Shown one piece after another: positions 44,900 to 53,749 of a stretch of DNA of 64,000 nucleotides. The stretch comes from Bacillus solimangrovi (GTDB lineage Bacteria; Bacillota; Bacilli; Bacillales; Bacillaceae_N), in contig NZ_MJEH01000022.1 in NCBI RefSeq assembly GCF_001742425.1, positions 171,195 to 235,194 on the forward strand, written 5' to 3'. Below the pieces are notes generated by a model, which was not told where the DNA came from, did not search any database, and was given only the letters and a program-made list of their open reading frames with translations. A program made the position numbers and the translations under genes. Every line of letters starts with the position of its first letter. Positions within the stretch are counted from its first letter, which is position 1.

Positions 44900-45114
44900 T
44901 TGAATTTTAAGATATTCCATACCTCTCAATGGCATTTAAACTAATAATTGAATGAAATTGGACTAGTATTATTAGTAAAATAACATATTCCATAATTTTC
45001 ATATGTAAAATTTACAAAAATCCCTTTACAGCAATAAAGCTTTATTGCATACTAATGCTATATCCATTCCATAATTAGACAATACACTTAGAATTTAAAA
45101 GGAGTTTACATGAC

Positions 45115-45267
45115 ATGTCGAGCATGTGTAAACAGTTACTTTTAGACATTGAGAAAAAACGTAAAGAAATGATGAAAGCAGCTAAAGAACGTGGGTTCTT
45201 ATCGGAAATCACTATAAAACATAGCCAAGAATTGGACAACTTATTAAATAAATATCAACAAAAATAA
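45115..45267 (+). CDS. Spo0E-like aspartyl phosphatase
   Basis: A 50-residue helical hairpin protein of the Spo0E family. The signature SQELDNLLNKY is present near the C-terminus, preceded by MCKQLLLDIEKKRKEM and AKERGFLS. Family members dephosphorylate Spo0A-P and so delay sporulation. ATG at 45115 (or 45124) lies behind AAAGGAG. Single gene. Confidence 0.88.
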   Translation: MSSMCKQLLLDIEKKRKEMMKAAKERGFLSEITIKHSQELDNLLNKYQQK

Positions 45268-45290
45268 TATGCTGAAATTTAGATAAAAAT

Positions 45291-45376
45291 AAAAAGACAG
45301 CTATTTGTGAACTGCACCTCAGTTGTTAGACACATAATCTAACAATTAGAGGTGCAGTTCATTTGTTAGCTGCCCT
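45291..45376. terminator. Bidirectional terminator split by a small palindromic element
   Basis: AAAGACAGCTA on the left and TAGCTGCCCTTT on the right form an imperfect stem whose loop was TTTG. On the minus strand it is followed by TTTTTATTTTT. It lies between convergent genes (spo0E-like, plus; a 52-residue gene, minus). The loop now contains the 45308-45361 palindrome. Confidence 0.55.
45308..45361. mobile_element. 54-base palindrome made of two IS3-type ends (MITE-like relic)
   Basis: TGAACTGCACCTC near-perfectly inverts to GAGGTGCAGTTCA, with GTTGTTAGA/TCTAACAAT inside and only seven bases between the halves. The sequence resembles the terminal inverted repeats of IS3-family elements in Bacillus (start TGAACTGCACC, then GTTAGACA). 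It is flanked by a direct TTTG repeat (45304-45307 and 45362-45365), a plausible four-base target duplication. Confidence 0.55.
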
Positions 45377-45406
45377 TTCATTTCAACGCAAATACTCACC
45401 CACGTT

Positions 45407-45565
45407 TTAGTAAATAACCCCTTTTAATTGTATATTCCATTCGATATAACGCTCTTTTGCAAGACGATTAACCTTTGTAAATGCTTCATACATTCCCCCT
45501 GCTTCAATACATTCTTCATGAAGCCCTAATAACTTATCAGTAATCACAAATACATATTTTCTCAT
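45407..45565 (-). CDS. 52-residue protein of unknown function
   Basis: MRKYVFVITDKLLGLHEECI is followed by EAGGMYEAFTKVNRLAKERY and IEWNIQLKGVIY. It is a small soluble protein with one Cys. AGAGGGTGAAACAGC gives a good ribosome site before the ATG, and a terminator with a T run lies 30 bases downstream. I do not recognise a family. The coding potential and context support a real gene. Confidence 0.6.
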   Translation of the reverse strand: MRKYVFVITDKLLGLHEECIEAGGMYEAFTKVNRLAKERYIEWNIQLKGVIY

Positions 45566-45755
45566 GCTGTTTCACCCTCTTTATTATGTTCTTTATTTCA
45601 CATATATTATTTGATTCAATAATTACTAAAACGGTTTCATTTCCTTTCACACTAACAACTAACCTTTTTCATAATTTAATTATAGCGCTTTCATTACTTA
45701 AAGAGTGTGACAATCTTGTGAATCATCTGCTCATCTGATGTTTTATTAATAAGAA

Positions 45756-45781
45756 AAAGCCCAGTTTAAAACCGGGCTCTT
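45756..45781 (-). terminator. Terminator of the RraA-like gene
   Basis: AGAGCCCGGTTTTAAACTGGGCTTTTT on the minus strand is a compact hairpin ending in Ts, three bases after the stop. Confidence 0.85.
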
Positions 45782-45783
45782 CT

Positions 45784-46296
45784 CTACGCATTTGTCATTT
45801 GTTCTTCTGAACTTTCTAATGCAAGTGGTTTATCAGAAATTACAATTCCATCCTCATCAGCATATACATAATCACCTTCGCTCCACATTACCCCTCCAAA
45901 CTTAACTGGTACACCTACCTTACCTTCACCTTTTTTATTACTCTTCAACGGCATAGTCCCTAATGCAAATACACCTAAGTCTAACTGTTTAAGTTCACTT
46001 GAATCACGCACACAACCATTAATAATGATGCCAGCCACTCCACGTGAAACTGCAATTTCTCCAAGACGATCTCCAAGCAAAGCACACCTTCTTGAACCTC
46101 CACCGTTGACTACAATTACACTACCCTCTTTAGCTGATTCTAAGCTTTCTCTAACTAGCACATTGTCCTCAAAAACCTCAACTGTAGACACTTTCCCACT
46201 AAAAGACGCCTTGCCACCAAATGATTCAAACTGTAAGTGACATACACCAATTTCACTAGAAAATTCATCACACAAATCAGCAGTTTTTAAACTCAA
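45784..46296 (-). CDS. RraA-like protein (HMG/oxaloacetate aldolase fold)
   Basis: A 170-residue protein of the RraA family. The ring-forming signature VVNGGGSRRCALLGDRLGE and the catalytic-loop GIIINGCVRDSSEL are present, with DEDGIVI near the C-terminus. The fold is shared by E. coli RraA, which inhibits RNase E, and by class II aldolases for 4-hydroxy-4-methyl-2-oxoglutarate. As Bacilli lack RNase E, an aldolase or decarboxylase role is more likely. Single gene. Confidence 0.88.
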   Translation of the reverse strand: MSLKTADLCDEFSSEIGVCHLQFESFGGKASFSGKVSTVEVFEDNVLVRESLESAKEGSVIVVNGGGSRRCALLGDRLGEIAVSRGVAGIIINGCVRDSSELKQLDLGVFALGTMPLKSNKKGEGKVGVPVKFGGVMWSEGDYVYADEDGIVISDKPLALESSEEQMTNA

Positions 46297-46456
46297 CTAC
46301 AAGACCCCCTTTTGTTTGTAACACTATTTAACATAATTATCTAAAGAGTGCATTTAACCCTCTTTTTTCACAATTTTGTAAGAATTATGTGTTATGTTTT
46401 TCGTTTCTGTATACATCGACACTCAGGCATTGTTGTTATAGATAAGAAAGCTTCAC

Positions 46457-48739
46457 TTATTTTGTTTTAAATTGATCAACAGACTTCTTTAAGGAATGAC
46501 TTTGTGCTTGCATTTGTTGTATTTGTTGCGTCATTCCATTTACAATATCAAAGCTTTCACTCATTTGATCGTAGACAGTTTGAAATTTGTTATGCATAGA
46601 TTCAAATGTTTCAAGCTGAAGTAATTTTCCTTTTTGCATCTTCGAAGTATCTTCATTTACCTTTTGTAAATTCTCCACAAACGAACACATACATGTATAT
46701 ATTCGACTAACCTGATTATCAATTTTAGAGAATGCATTCGGCATTAACTGAAATTTTAAATTTAATCGATCAAATGTTTCAGCAAAGAGGGTAAGTTCAT
46801 TTTCTCCGTCTTTGATTGTATCTACCGTGTTCCCCAGTACTGTTCTAATATTATTAGTGGAGGATTTGGACTTATCTGCAAGTTGTTTAATTTCTTGAGC
46901 TACAACTACAAAACCTTTCCCATATTTACCTGCACGAGTCGCTTCGATTCCTGCATTAAGTGCAAGCACGTTAATTTTATCTGATAAATAAGTAATTGTA
47001 TCTATCATACCCTGACTTTCCGTAGAGAACTTTGCAATATCAGAAATTTTATCATTGAATGAAACGAGACTTTTTACTGTCTCTCCATTTACATAAGAAA
47101 TATCTGTGACGATACTCGAAAGATCATTTACTCTTTCTTTAATCGTTCTAATTTCATCAGCAACTTCCTCCATATAAGCAAATGCTCCTTGGATAGATGC
47201 AATCACTTGGTCTTCTAATTGTATTTCATTAACTAACCAGTTAGAAGTATTTTCTATGTGTTCATATGCTAGATGAACGTCATTCATTTGCGTATCTGTC
47301 TGTAGCTTAAGAACGTTCATATATTCAAGTATCTCAGATGAAGAATGATGAACATATGAGGAATTTTTCTTTACTTGATTAAAGAGGCTATTCAATGTAC
47401 TTAACACTCGATTAAATGTTTGATTGATTTCTGCAGTATCTTCTCCATTAACTACTTTCATGCGTCGAGTTAAGTCACCCTTTATAGCTGCAATTTCATT
47501 CATTGCTGTAAGCGTTTCGAGCATGGCATTAGTTGCACCATGTTCTGATATATTTAACCCTATTATTTCATCTTCTTTTGAAGGGCGTAATGGTGTAAAT
47601 AATGATATCCCTTTATATACAACCAACCCAATGACAAAAGCCCATGCAAATGCAACAACTGAACCGATTGTTTGCACAGTTAATTGAGTAAGGAATGAAC
47701 CTGTAACTAGCTTGTCAGCTTCAACGAAAAACGTTAACCCAATCGTTCCCCATACCCCACATACACCGTGGACTGAAATCGCTCCAATAGCATCATCAAC
47801 TTTCAATTTCTCCTCAATAAAACGAATACTAAATACAACAATCATTCCACCAATAACACCGATAACAGTTGCAGCGAGTGGTCCAAGTATATTCACACCT
47901 GCAGTTACTGAAACCAACCCTGATAATACGCCATTCAATAGATGTTCAACTCGTACTTTTCTACTTAAAAATAAACTAATAAACATGGCACCAATTCCAC
48001 CACCAGCAGCTGCAAGGTGTGTGTTCAATGCTATTAATGCAATGCTCGTATTAGCTTGTGTCATCGAACCTGCATTAAAACCAAACCAACCCAACCAAAT
48101 AATAAAAACACCAATTGCAGCTAGCACTGTGTTAGACGGAGAAAATGAAATACTTTTTCCTGATTCATCATATTTTCCAATACGTGGTCCAATAACCAAA
48201 CAAGCCGCAAAAGCTGTCCAACCACCGATTGCATGAACAACCGTTGAACCAGCAAAATCCATGAACCCTAACCTTTCTAACCACCCAGTTTGATCACCCT
48301 TCCATAAACTCCCCCATGCCCAATGACCAAAAACAGGATAAATTATCGTTACAATAAAAAAGGTTCCAATTAAATAAATTGAAAACTTCACTCGTTCAGC
48401 AATAGCACCTGAAACAATCGTAGCAGCTGTACCAGCAAAAACAATCTGAAATAACATAAACGCATAGTCCCATGGATCTTGACCAAATGACATCAAGAAA
48501 AACGAATCCTGACCAAACCAACCTCCAACTGATTGCCCAAACATAATCCCGAATCCTATAAATGCGAATATAAGAGAGGACACTACTAGATCTGATACAT
48601 TTTTCATAGCTACGTTTATTGAATTCTTCCCTCGAATCAAACCCGCTTCAAGTGCTGTAAAGCCAGCTTGCATGAAAAATACTAATATTGAAGCTATTAA
48701 GATCCATACGAAATCCAAATGGGTTTGTACTGTAACCAT
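46457..48739 (-). CDS. Ammonium transporter fused to a methyl-accepting-chemotaxis signalling domain
   Basis: A 760-residue fusion. Residues 5-400 are an Amt/Rh ammonium channel with 11 helices. The Asp and first pore His are in [16 protein letters not shown], the second twin His in [14 protein letters not shown], and [20 protein letters not shown] is conserved, so a conducting or binding pore is likely. After a HAMP-like linker (about 410-470) comes a long coiled-coil MCP domain with the kinase-contacting hairpin tip [20 protein letters not shown]. It should couple ammonium binding or flux to CheA/CheW. ATG at 48739 follows TAGGTGACGTA; an upstream ATG at 48769 is possible. No glnK/PII gene adjoins it, unlike ordinary amtB. 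Confidence 0.93.
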   Translation of the reverse strand: MVTVQTHLDFVWILIASILVFFMQAGFTALEAGLIRGKNSINVAMKNVSDLVVSSLIFAFIGFGIMFGQSVGGWFGQDSFFLMSFGQDPWDYAFMLFQIVFAGTAATIVSGAIAERVKFSIYLIGTFFIVTIIYPVFGHWAWGSLWKGDQTGWLERLGFMDFAGSTVVHAIGGWTAFAACLVIGPRIGKYDESGKSISFSPSNTVLAAIGVFIIWLGWFGFNAGSMTQANTSIALIALNTHLAAAGGGIGAMFISLFLSRKVRVEHLLNGVLSGLVSVTAGVNILGPLAATVIGVIGGMIVVFSIRFIEEKLKVDDAIGAISVHGVCGVWGTIGLTFFVEADKLVTGSFLTQLTVQTIGSVVAFAWAFVIGLVVYKGISLFTPLRPSKEDEIIGLNISEHGATNAMLETLTAMNEIAAIKGDLTRRMKVVNGEDTAEINQTFNRVLSTLNSLFNQVKKNSSYVHHSSSEILEYMNVLKLQTDTQMNDVHLAYEHIENTSNWLVNEIQLEDQVIASIQGAFAYMEEVADEIRTIKERVNDLSSIVTDISYVNGETVKSLVSFNDKISDIAKFSTESQGMIDTITYLSDKINVLALNAGIEATRAGKYGKGFVVVAQEIKQLADKSKSSTNNIRTVLGNTVDTIKDGENELTLFAETFDRLNLKFQLMPNAFSKIDNQVSRIYTCMCSFVENLQKVNEDTSKMQKGKLLQLETFESMHNKFQTVYDQMSESFDIVNGMTQQIQQMQAQSHSLKKSVDQFKTK

Positions 48740-49119
48740 TACGTCACCTACCCTCTTCATATCTAACATATAATGTTAGATATTATTACACAAACTGAAT
48801 TTTGTCTATTTTCAGATTATTTAGTTATATAGTCTCATCTCTCTTATGAAACGCTTACACTATCGTTTACTCTTATTCTCTACTTATTTCAACAATTCAC
48901 TTTAGACTTACACCTTTTCCATTAGTATGACCCACTCATAATCGTAATTTTTCCCACTTAAAAATTTTACTAGCAGACAAATCCCCATTTAAAAGCAATC
49001 ATTTTTATTTTGTAGAGTAAACTCAGATTAGAAATCGAATTCTAAAAAATAATCACACAAAAAAAGCTCAGAATCAGGTCTGAGCTTTTAATAGAAGCTT
49101 ATCTTAATATATTTAGGTG
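48740..49119. other. Region upstream of the Amt-receptor gene
   Basis: About 380 bases with the lipoprotein terminator at 49061-49089. A weak sigma-D-like match (TAAG, 15 bases, AACGATAG, minus strand, 48860-48886) is the only promoter-like feature noted, and I do not rely on it. Confidence 0.25.
49061..49089 (-). terminator. Terminator of the DUF4825 lipoprotein gene
   Basis: AAAAGCTCAGA pairs with TCTGAGCTTTT, followed by Ts on the minus strand. Confidence 0.85.
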
Positions 49120-49602
49120 TTAGTTTAAAAATTGTTTTGCTTTATTTTCATCCTCTAGGTATTTTTGAATGAATTGACTAAGTTCATTCTCATCTGAAAA
49201 TTCCCTTAAATCTTTACCATACCAGTTTTGTAATTCTTGCCTTGTTACTGTATATTCTTGTTCTACGAAATTGAAAGTAACCCAATCTACATTTTTTACT
49301 AATGCAAATAGGAATGAGGCATTATACAATGCAATCTCTTCGTAGTTTTTATTTATCTCATCTGTTGTATCACTATTAATGTAATTAATAATAATCCCAT
49401 ACGGTTTTTCTGTCGTTTTAAGTTCCAATCCATTCGTATTTTCACCACTTGGATTAGGTAACCTTAATATTATATTTCCAACTGTACCACCACTACCTAC
49501 ATAAGTATCTTTGTATTGAAATATATCTTCATTCTCTACATTTGATTTACAACCATTTAATATAAGTAATACTAACAATGGGATAAAGAACAACTTTTTC
49601 AT
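49120..49602 (-). CDS. DUF4825-type lipoprotein
   Basis: A 160-residue lipoprotein. The ATG at 49602 (MKKLFFIPLLVLLILNGC) gives a signal peptide and lipobox LNGC, with GAAGGAGAG upstream; the longer frame is not needed. The mature part begins IFQYKDTYVGSGGTVGNIIL, the pattern of DUF4825 proteins, followed by YGIIINYINS. Extracytoplasmic, membrane-anchored. Role unknown. Confidence 0.8.
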   Translation of the reverse strand: MKKLFFIPLLVLLILNGCKSNVENEDIFQYKDTYVGSGGTVGNIILRLPNPSGENTNGLELKTTEKPYGIIINYINSDTTDEINKNYEEIALYNASFLFALVKNVDWVTFNFVEQEYTVTRQELQNWYGKDLREFSDENELSQFIQKYLEDENKAKQFLN

Positions 49603-49797
49603 CCTCAAAATCTCTCCTTCTAATAAACTATTTACCATTTTTAAATTACCATAAAAAAGACAATACACCTTATAAAATATGCTTATTTATATAGTTCAAC
49701 TACTCGTATCTCCTTCTACCAACTTAGGCCACGTACTAAATCGAAGTGATGCTCATTTAACATAGCAACCTATATCATAAGGTCTATTCAGAAAAAT

Positions 49798-49835
49798 AAA
49801 AACGTAGGGATTGTTACAATATACCCTACGTTTTT
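49798..49835 (-). terminator. Terminator of the DUF5692-like gene
   Basis: AAAAACGTAGGG pairs with CCCTACGTTTTT; strong bidirectional hairpin. Confidence 0.8.
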
Positions 49836-49891
49836 ATCATTAGTTATATTTTGTCATATCAGCTTAACTTTTACAATCAAGAATTAACTTT

Positions 49892-51076
49892 TTACACAAA
49901 AGCCATTTTACCTTGTTTTTTTGTAACTATAATTCGTTTCATATATATATATGCGTAAGCTGCATTTGCAATTAAACTAATTACTGCTACTGATAACATT
50001 AACGTATCGTTACGTGGAACGAGTAATTCTACAGACTCGGTAAACCGTGGGAATGTAAAATAATACATGAACCAAGCAGCTAATGTAAATGCTCGAGCTT
50101 GTAGCCAAGTCCCTTTTTTTATAAACATTGCTGGTAGTGTACATGATAGTAACACCATAAATTGCGCAGATGCTGAACCAGGGAAATTCAAATAAACAAA
50201 TACCCAGTTCCAAATATCATAAGCTATAATCCAGAGAAGGGGCATTTTTGTCCATAACATATCAGACTCTTTACTATTATCAATATACATATCTTTAAAG
50301 CCATAAAACAAAGTAGCAATTGATAGTACACCTGCTATTCCGTTAAGAATATTAGGTAAATAACCCATTGTAAAATCCTGTGTTACCGCTTCAGCGATGT
50401 TCAGTGCTAAAAATAAGGCTGCTATTAGCTTTGCAGATGTTAAGCCTCCTAGCTTCGTATACCTCATCAATATAAACCAAGCACTAGCACCCACAACTGA
50501 ATATACCTTAACCCATTTAAACCAATATGTAACACCGTAACTTGTCCATAACGGTAATAATGCTATCGGTAAAATAAAATAAAAAATAATACTTGCCCAT
50601 TTTGATTTACGGAACAATTCATTTAAACCCATTAAAACGATTAAAATCATAACCCAGTGAAAGATAGATAATGGGCTATTATGTTCTTTGGCAACGCTTT
50701 CATAAAAACCATTCTTATATAATAGATCACCATCTTCATTTACCACAAGTGGAATTTTATCAAATTCAGTAATCGATGCATTACTTTCACTATTGATTGT
50801 TAAAATATTACCGTTAATCGTCCAAGTTTTTTCTTCCTCAAGATTATTCCCACCATATTGCTTTATAACTGTTACTCTATTCTCATCTTTGAAATCAAAC
50901 CGATAGAAAAATGCTCCCTCTCCAGACTTCCCATCTACAATCATTTGCCACTTCCCTAGTTTGAAATCTGTGGTTAATTCATTTGCTGAAGCTACTGTTG
51001 AATATGTTAAATTAACAGATAAAACTAAGAGTATTACGAAAACTACAATTCTCTTCAATTGTTCTCTTCTATACAT
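49892..51076 (-). CDS. Polytopic membrane protein, probably DUF5692 family
   Basis: A 394-residue protein. Residues 1-31 are a signal-like segment (FVILLVLSVNLTYSTVASA), 35-125 an extracytoplasmic lipocalin-like beta region (KLGKWQMIVDGKSGEGAFFY), and 138-385 about eight membrane helices with the conserved-looking GLNELFRKSKWASIIFY and PLLWIIAYDIWNWVFVY. I place it tentatively in DUF5692; no activity is known. Single gene with its own terminator. Confidence 0.65.
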   Translation of the reverse strand: MYRREQLKRIVVFVILLVLSVNLTYSTVASANELTTDFKLGKWQMIVDGKSGEGAFFYRFDFKDENRVTVIKQYGGNNLEEEKTWTINGNILTINSESNASITEFDKIPLVVNEDGDLLYKNGFYESVAKEHNSPLSIFHWVMILIVLMGLNELFRKSKWASIIFYFILPIALLPLWTSYGVTYWFKWVKVYSVVGASAWFILMRYTKLGGLTSAKLIAALFLALNIAEAVTQDFTMGYLPNILNGIAGVLSIATLFYGFKDMYIDNSKESDMLWTKMPLLWIIAYDIWNWVFVYLNFPGSASAQFMVLLSCTLPAMFIKKGTWLQARAFTLAAWFMYYFTFPRFTESVELLVPRNDTLMLSVAVISLIANAAYAYIYMKRIIVTKKQGKMAFV

Positions 51077-51494
51077 GATGTCGCCCTCCCTAAATTGTAT
51101 TAGGACAATATATGATACCCTGTTCAGCAGTTAAACGAACAGTTATATCCAAAAGTATGATTTAAGGACTTACCGTAAAATGAACATTGAAAACTATGTT
51201 AGTATATGTATATTTTACTAGATTAATCATGCATGCAAACATTGCAAATTTGTATAATTAAAGAATTTGTTGTTGAGAATTTTAATCTATCATTTTCATC
51301 TATGATATCGTCAGCTTGAACTTCCAGTTAATCCGCCACGTATTTATTTCATTCAGTTATGTTCTTCCAAACATATTTTAAACTACATACAAAATCGAGT
51401 ATAAAATCATTTCAATTTTATACTCGATTAACTATATTATTATTTTATTTTGGGAGTATTGTCTCAACTACATCATTAAAACATACATACAATT
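51077..51494. other. Region between the COG2509 gene and the DUF5692-like gene
   Basis: About 420 AT-rich bases. It holds a terminator (51393-51429) and a small inverted repeat CTGTTC/GAACAG near 51119-51141 close to the start of the membrane-protein gene. No coding signal seen. Confidence 0.35.
51393..51429 (-). terminator. Terminator of the COG2509 flavoprotein gene
   Basis: A perfect 15-base stem, AATCGAGTATAAAAT with its complement, loop CATTTCA, about 65 bases after the stop. Confidence 0.65.
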
Positions 51495-52928
51495 TTAGTT
51501 TAGATGTTTTAGTAAGTTTTGTGCAATCCAAACACCACATGCACTCGCTTGGGCTAGGCCGCGTGTTATACCAGCTCCATCTCCACCAACGTAAAGACCA
51601 TTAATTTCAGATTCAAATGTTTCATCCAATTTAGGACGAGCTGAATAAAACTTTGCCTCAACACCATAAAACAACGTATGTTCACTTGCAAGACCAGGCG
51701 AAACATGATTTAATGCTTCTGTCATTTCGATCAGACTCTTCATTGTATTATATGGAAGAACAAGACCTAGATCCCCCGGAACTGCTTCCTTTAATGTCGG
51801 TTCAAGGAAACCTTCTTGAATACGTTGTTCTGTCGAACGACGTCCTTTTAAAATATCTCCATATTTTTGGACAATGAGCCCTCCATTAGACAAACGGTTT
51901 GCTAAAGATGATACTTCATGAGCATACTCATTTGGTTGGTCAAATGGATCAGAAAACTTATGTGACACAAGTAATGCGAAGTTCGTATTGTTACTTCCTA
52001 ATTTCGGATCTTTATATGCATGACCATTTGCAAGCATCGTACCAGAATGATTTTCAACAACAACATGACCAGAAGGGTTACTACAGAACGTTCGTACTCT
52101 CGTTCCAACACTTGTATTGAAGATAAATTTCCCTTCGTACAAATGTTCATTGATTTCCTCCATCACTACGTCAGAAGTTTCAACACGCACCCCTACATCA
52201 ACTTGATTATTCGTCATTTTAAGGCGACGACCTTTAATAATATTTGTAAGCCACTTCGAGCCATCACGCCCAGGTACAATGACCACTTTTTGCGCGTGTA
52301 ACGTTTCTCCGTTTTTCAACTTTATCCCTTTAACAATATGCTTTCCGTTATTCTTTTCCGTTACAACATCTTCAACTTCTGTCTTATACCTCATCTCCAC
52401 TTTATCTTTCAAATATTCGTAGATGCTTTTTAAGATTTCTAAGTTTTGCTCAGTCCCTAAGTGACGTACTTGCGCACGCAACAACTTCAACCCAACCGCA
52501 TAACCTCTTTTTTCTATCTCTTTGACTCTAGGTGTTAATGGATCTGTAATTGACTCCGTTGCACCGTGCTGCAAATTAATCTGATCAACATATTTTATAA
52601 GCTCAACTACTTGTGAATCTGGTAAATAATCTGTCATCCAACCACCAAATTCACTAGTAATATTAAATTTTCCATCTGAATAAGCACCAGCACCACCAAA
52701 ACCATTTGTAATTGAACAAGCTGGCAAACAGCCTGCAAACTCTTTCCTACCTGCTGCTGGTGGACACTTTGAAATTTTCTTTTCTAATATCGGGCAACGT
52801 CGACTATAGATGTCATGACCTTTATCGATTAATAATACCTTTGCATCTGGTTTTTTAACAGTCATTTCGTAGCACGCAAAAATCCCAGCTGGACCTGCAC
52901 CGACTACTATTACATCATAGTTGCTCAT
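51495..52928 (-). CDS. FAD-dependent dehydrogenase of the COG2509 family
   Basis: A 477-residue flavoprotein. The dinucleotide-binding start is YDVIVVGAGPAGIFACYEM; a second flavin motif near the C-terminus is GLYVGGDGAGITRGLAQA. A cysteine-rich stretch near residues 45-70 (RRCPILEKKISKCPP, EFAGCLPACS) could bind a metal or cluster. VIVPGRDGSKWL and the following strand match COG2509. Substrate unknown. It stands alone. Confidence 0.87.
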   Translation of the reverse strand: MSNYDVIVVGAGPAGIFACYEMTVKKPDAKVLLIDKGHDIYSRRCPILEKKISKCPPAAGRKEFAGCLPACSITNGFGGAGAYSDGKFNITSEFGGWMTDYLPDSQVVELIKYVDQINLQHGATESITDPLTPRVKEIEKRGYAVGLKLLRAQVRHLGTEQNLEILKSIYEYLKDKVEMRYKTEVEDVVTEKNNGKHIVKGIKLKNGETLHAQKVVIVPGRDGSKWLTNIIKGRRLKMTNNQVDVGVRVETSDVVMEEINEHLYEGKFIFNTSVGTRVRTFCSNPSGHVVVENHSGTMLANGHAYKDPKLGSNNTNFALLVSHKFSDPFDQPNEYAHEVSSLANRLSNGGLIVQKYGDILKGRRSTEQRIQEGFLEPTLKEAVPGDLGLVLPYNTMKSLIEMTEALNHVSPGLASEHTLFYGVEAKFYSARPKLDETFESEINGLYVGGDGAGITRGLAQASACGVWIAQNLLKHLN

Positions 52929-53269
52929 TCTAATTCCCCCGTGTCAATTTATTAATTAAATTTATATGATTATTTTTGTATTAATTCAAACACCATGGAT
53001 TAATATATCAAACTCTCATATATACGTCAACGTTAAAAACGAACATTTTTTATTTAATCACAAAAAATGTTCGTAAAAACCTAAAATATCATTATCAGTT
53101 CATGAGTTTTATTAAAAATATACGTAGAACTATTTCTACCGAACAACTATACATAAAATGGTATACCACTGTTAATCATTTTGATAGTATTAATAAAGTA
53201 AAAACAGATGATATAAAGTAGTAAGAGACCGTGTTAGTACGATTAATTACTTACTTGGAGGGGGAAAGA
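52929..53269. other. Divergent region with an orphan hairpin
   Basis: 340 bases between divergent genes. The only structure is the hairpin at 53039-53074, listed separately. Confidence 0.4.
53039..53074. other. Hairpin in a divergent intergenic region
   Basis: ACGAACATTTTTT pairs with AAAAAATGTTCGT around a ten-base loop. It looks like an intrinsic terminator, but neither neighbour ends here. It may be a leftover from a lost gene or a leader element of the flavoprotein gene. Confidence 0.5.
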
Positions 53270-53665
53270 ATGAGAGTAACCATTTCTTTAATTATTTTTT
53301 TATCATTTTCTCTTTTTGTCTCAGGTTGTGAAGACAATTACATAAAACCGAATAGTGCTCAGAACACAACTTGGTTAATGAAACTAGCAATTGAAAATAA
53401 CGATTATGAGGAATTTAACAGTTTGTTTTCTGATAATAGAAAAGACACGATTTCAAAAGGAAAATTCAATGAACTTCAAGATATAATAACTGCTCGTTCG
53501 TTACACAGCAATTATGAATTAATCACTTTTGATAATGACAAAATGCTGTTAGTTCGACTGACACCGCTCATGGAAGATAATAAGGTTAAGGTTGAAGATG
53601 TACTCGTGGTACCCCAACATATTCAAAGATTCTTCAATAAAGAGGACTTTCATGGTAAACAGTAA
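53270..53665 (+). CDS. Small lipoprotein of unknown family
   Basis: A 131-residue lipoprotein. ATG at 53270 (MRVTISLIIFLSFSLFVSGC) is behind TTGGAGGGGG; the signal peptide ends at lipobox VSGC. The mature domain (TTWLMKLAIENNDYEEFNSL, ITARSLHSNYELITFDND, LLVRLTPLMEDNKVKVED) has an alpha+beta pattern but I do not recognise a family. Surface-anchored. It converges on the phospholipase-D-like gene with a shared terminator. Confidence 0.75.
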   Translation: MRVTISLIIFLSFSLFVSGCEDNYIKPNSAQNTTWLMKLAIENNDYEEFNSLFSDNRKDTISKGKFNELQDIITARSLHSNYELITFDNDKMLLVRLTPLMEDNKVKVEDVLVVPQHIQRFFNKEDFHGKQ

Positions 53666-53680
53666 AATTATTATTAAAAT

Positions 53681-53717
53681 AAGAAGACCCCCTTTTAATT
53701 AAAGGAGGTCTTCTTTT
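53681..53717. terminator. Bidirectional terminator
   Basis: AAGAAGACC and CCTTT pair with AAAGG and GGTCTTCTT, with A/T flanks on both sides, between convergent genes. Confidence 0.85.
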
Positions 53718-53749
53718 ATCTACAATTCAATCAGAACATGTTTTTTCTA

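Noticed and set aside
48858..48886. Sigma-D promoter for the Amt-receptor fusion
   Set aside because: Only TAAG and AACGATAG match, too weak in an AT-rich region to be listed as a promoter.
52929..53074. LexA-type SOS box (CGAAC...GTTCG)
   Set aside because: The two half-sites are about 20 bases apart within a hairpin; a LexA box needs them four bases apart.
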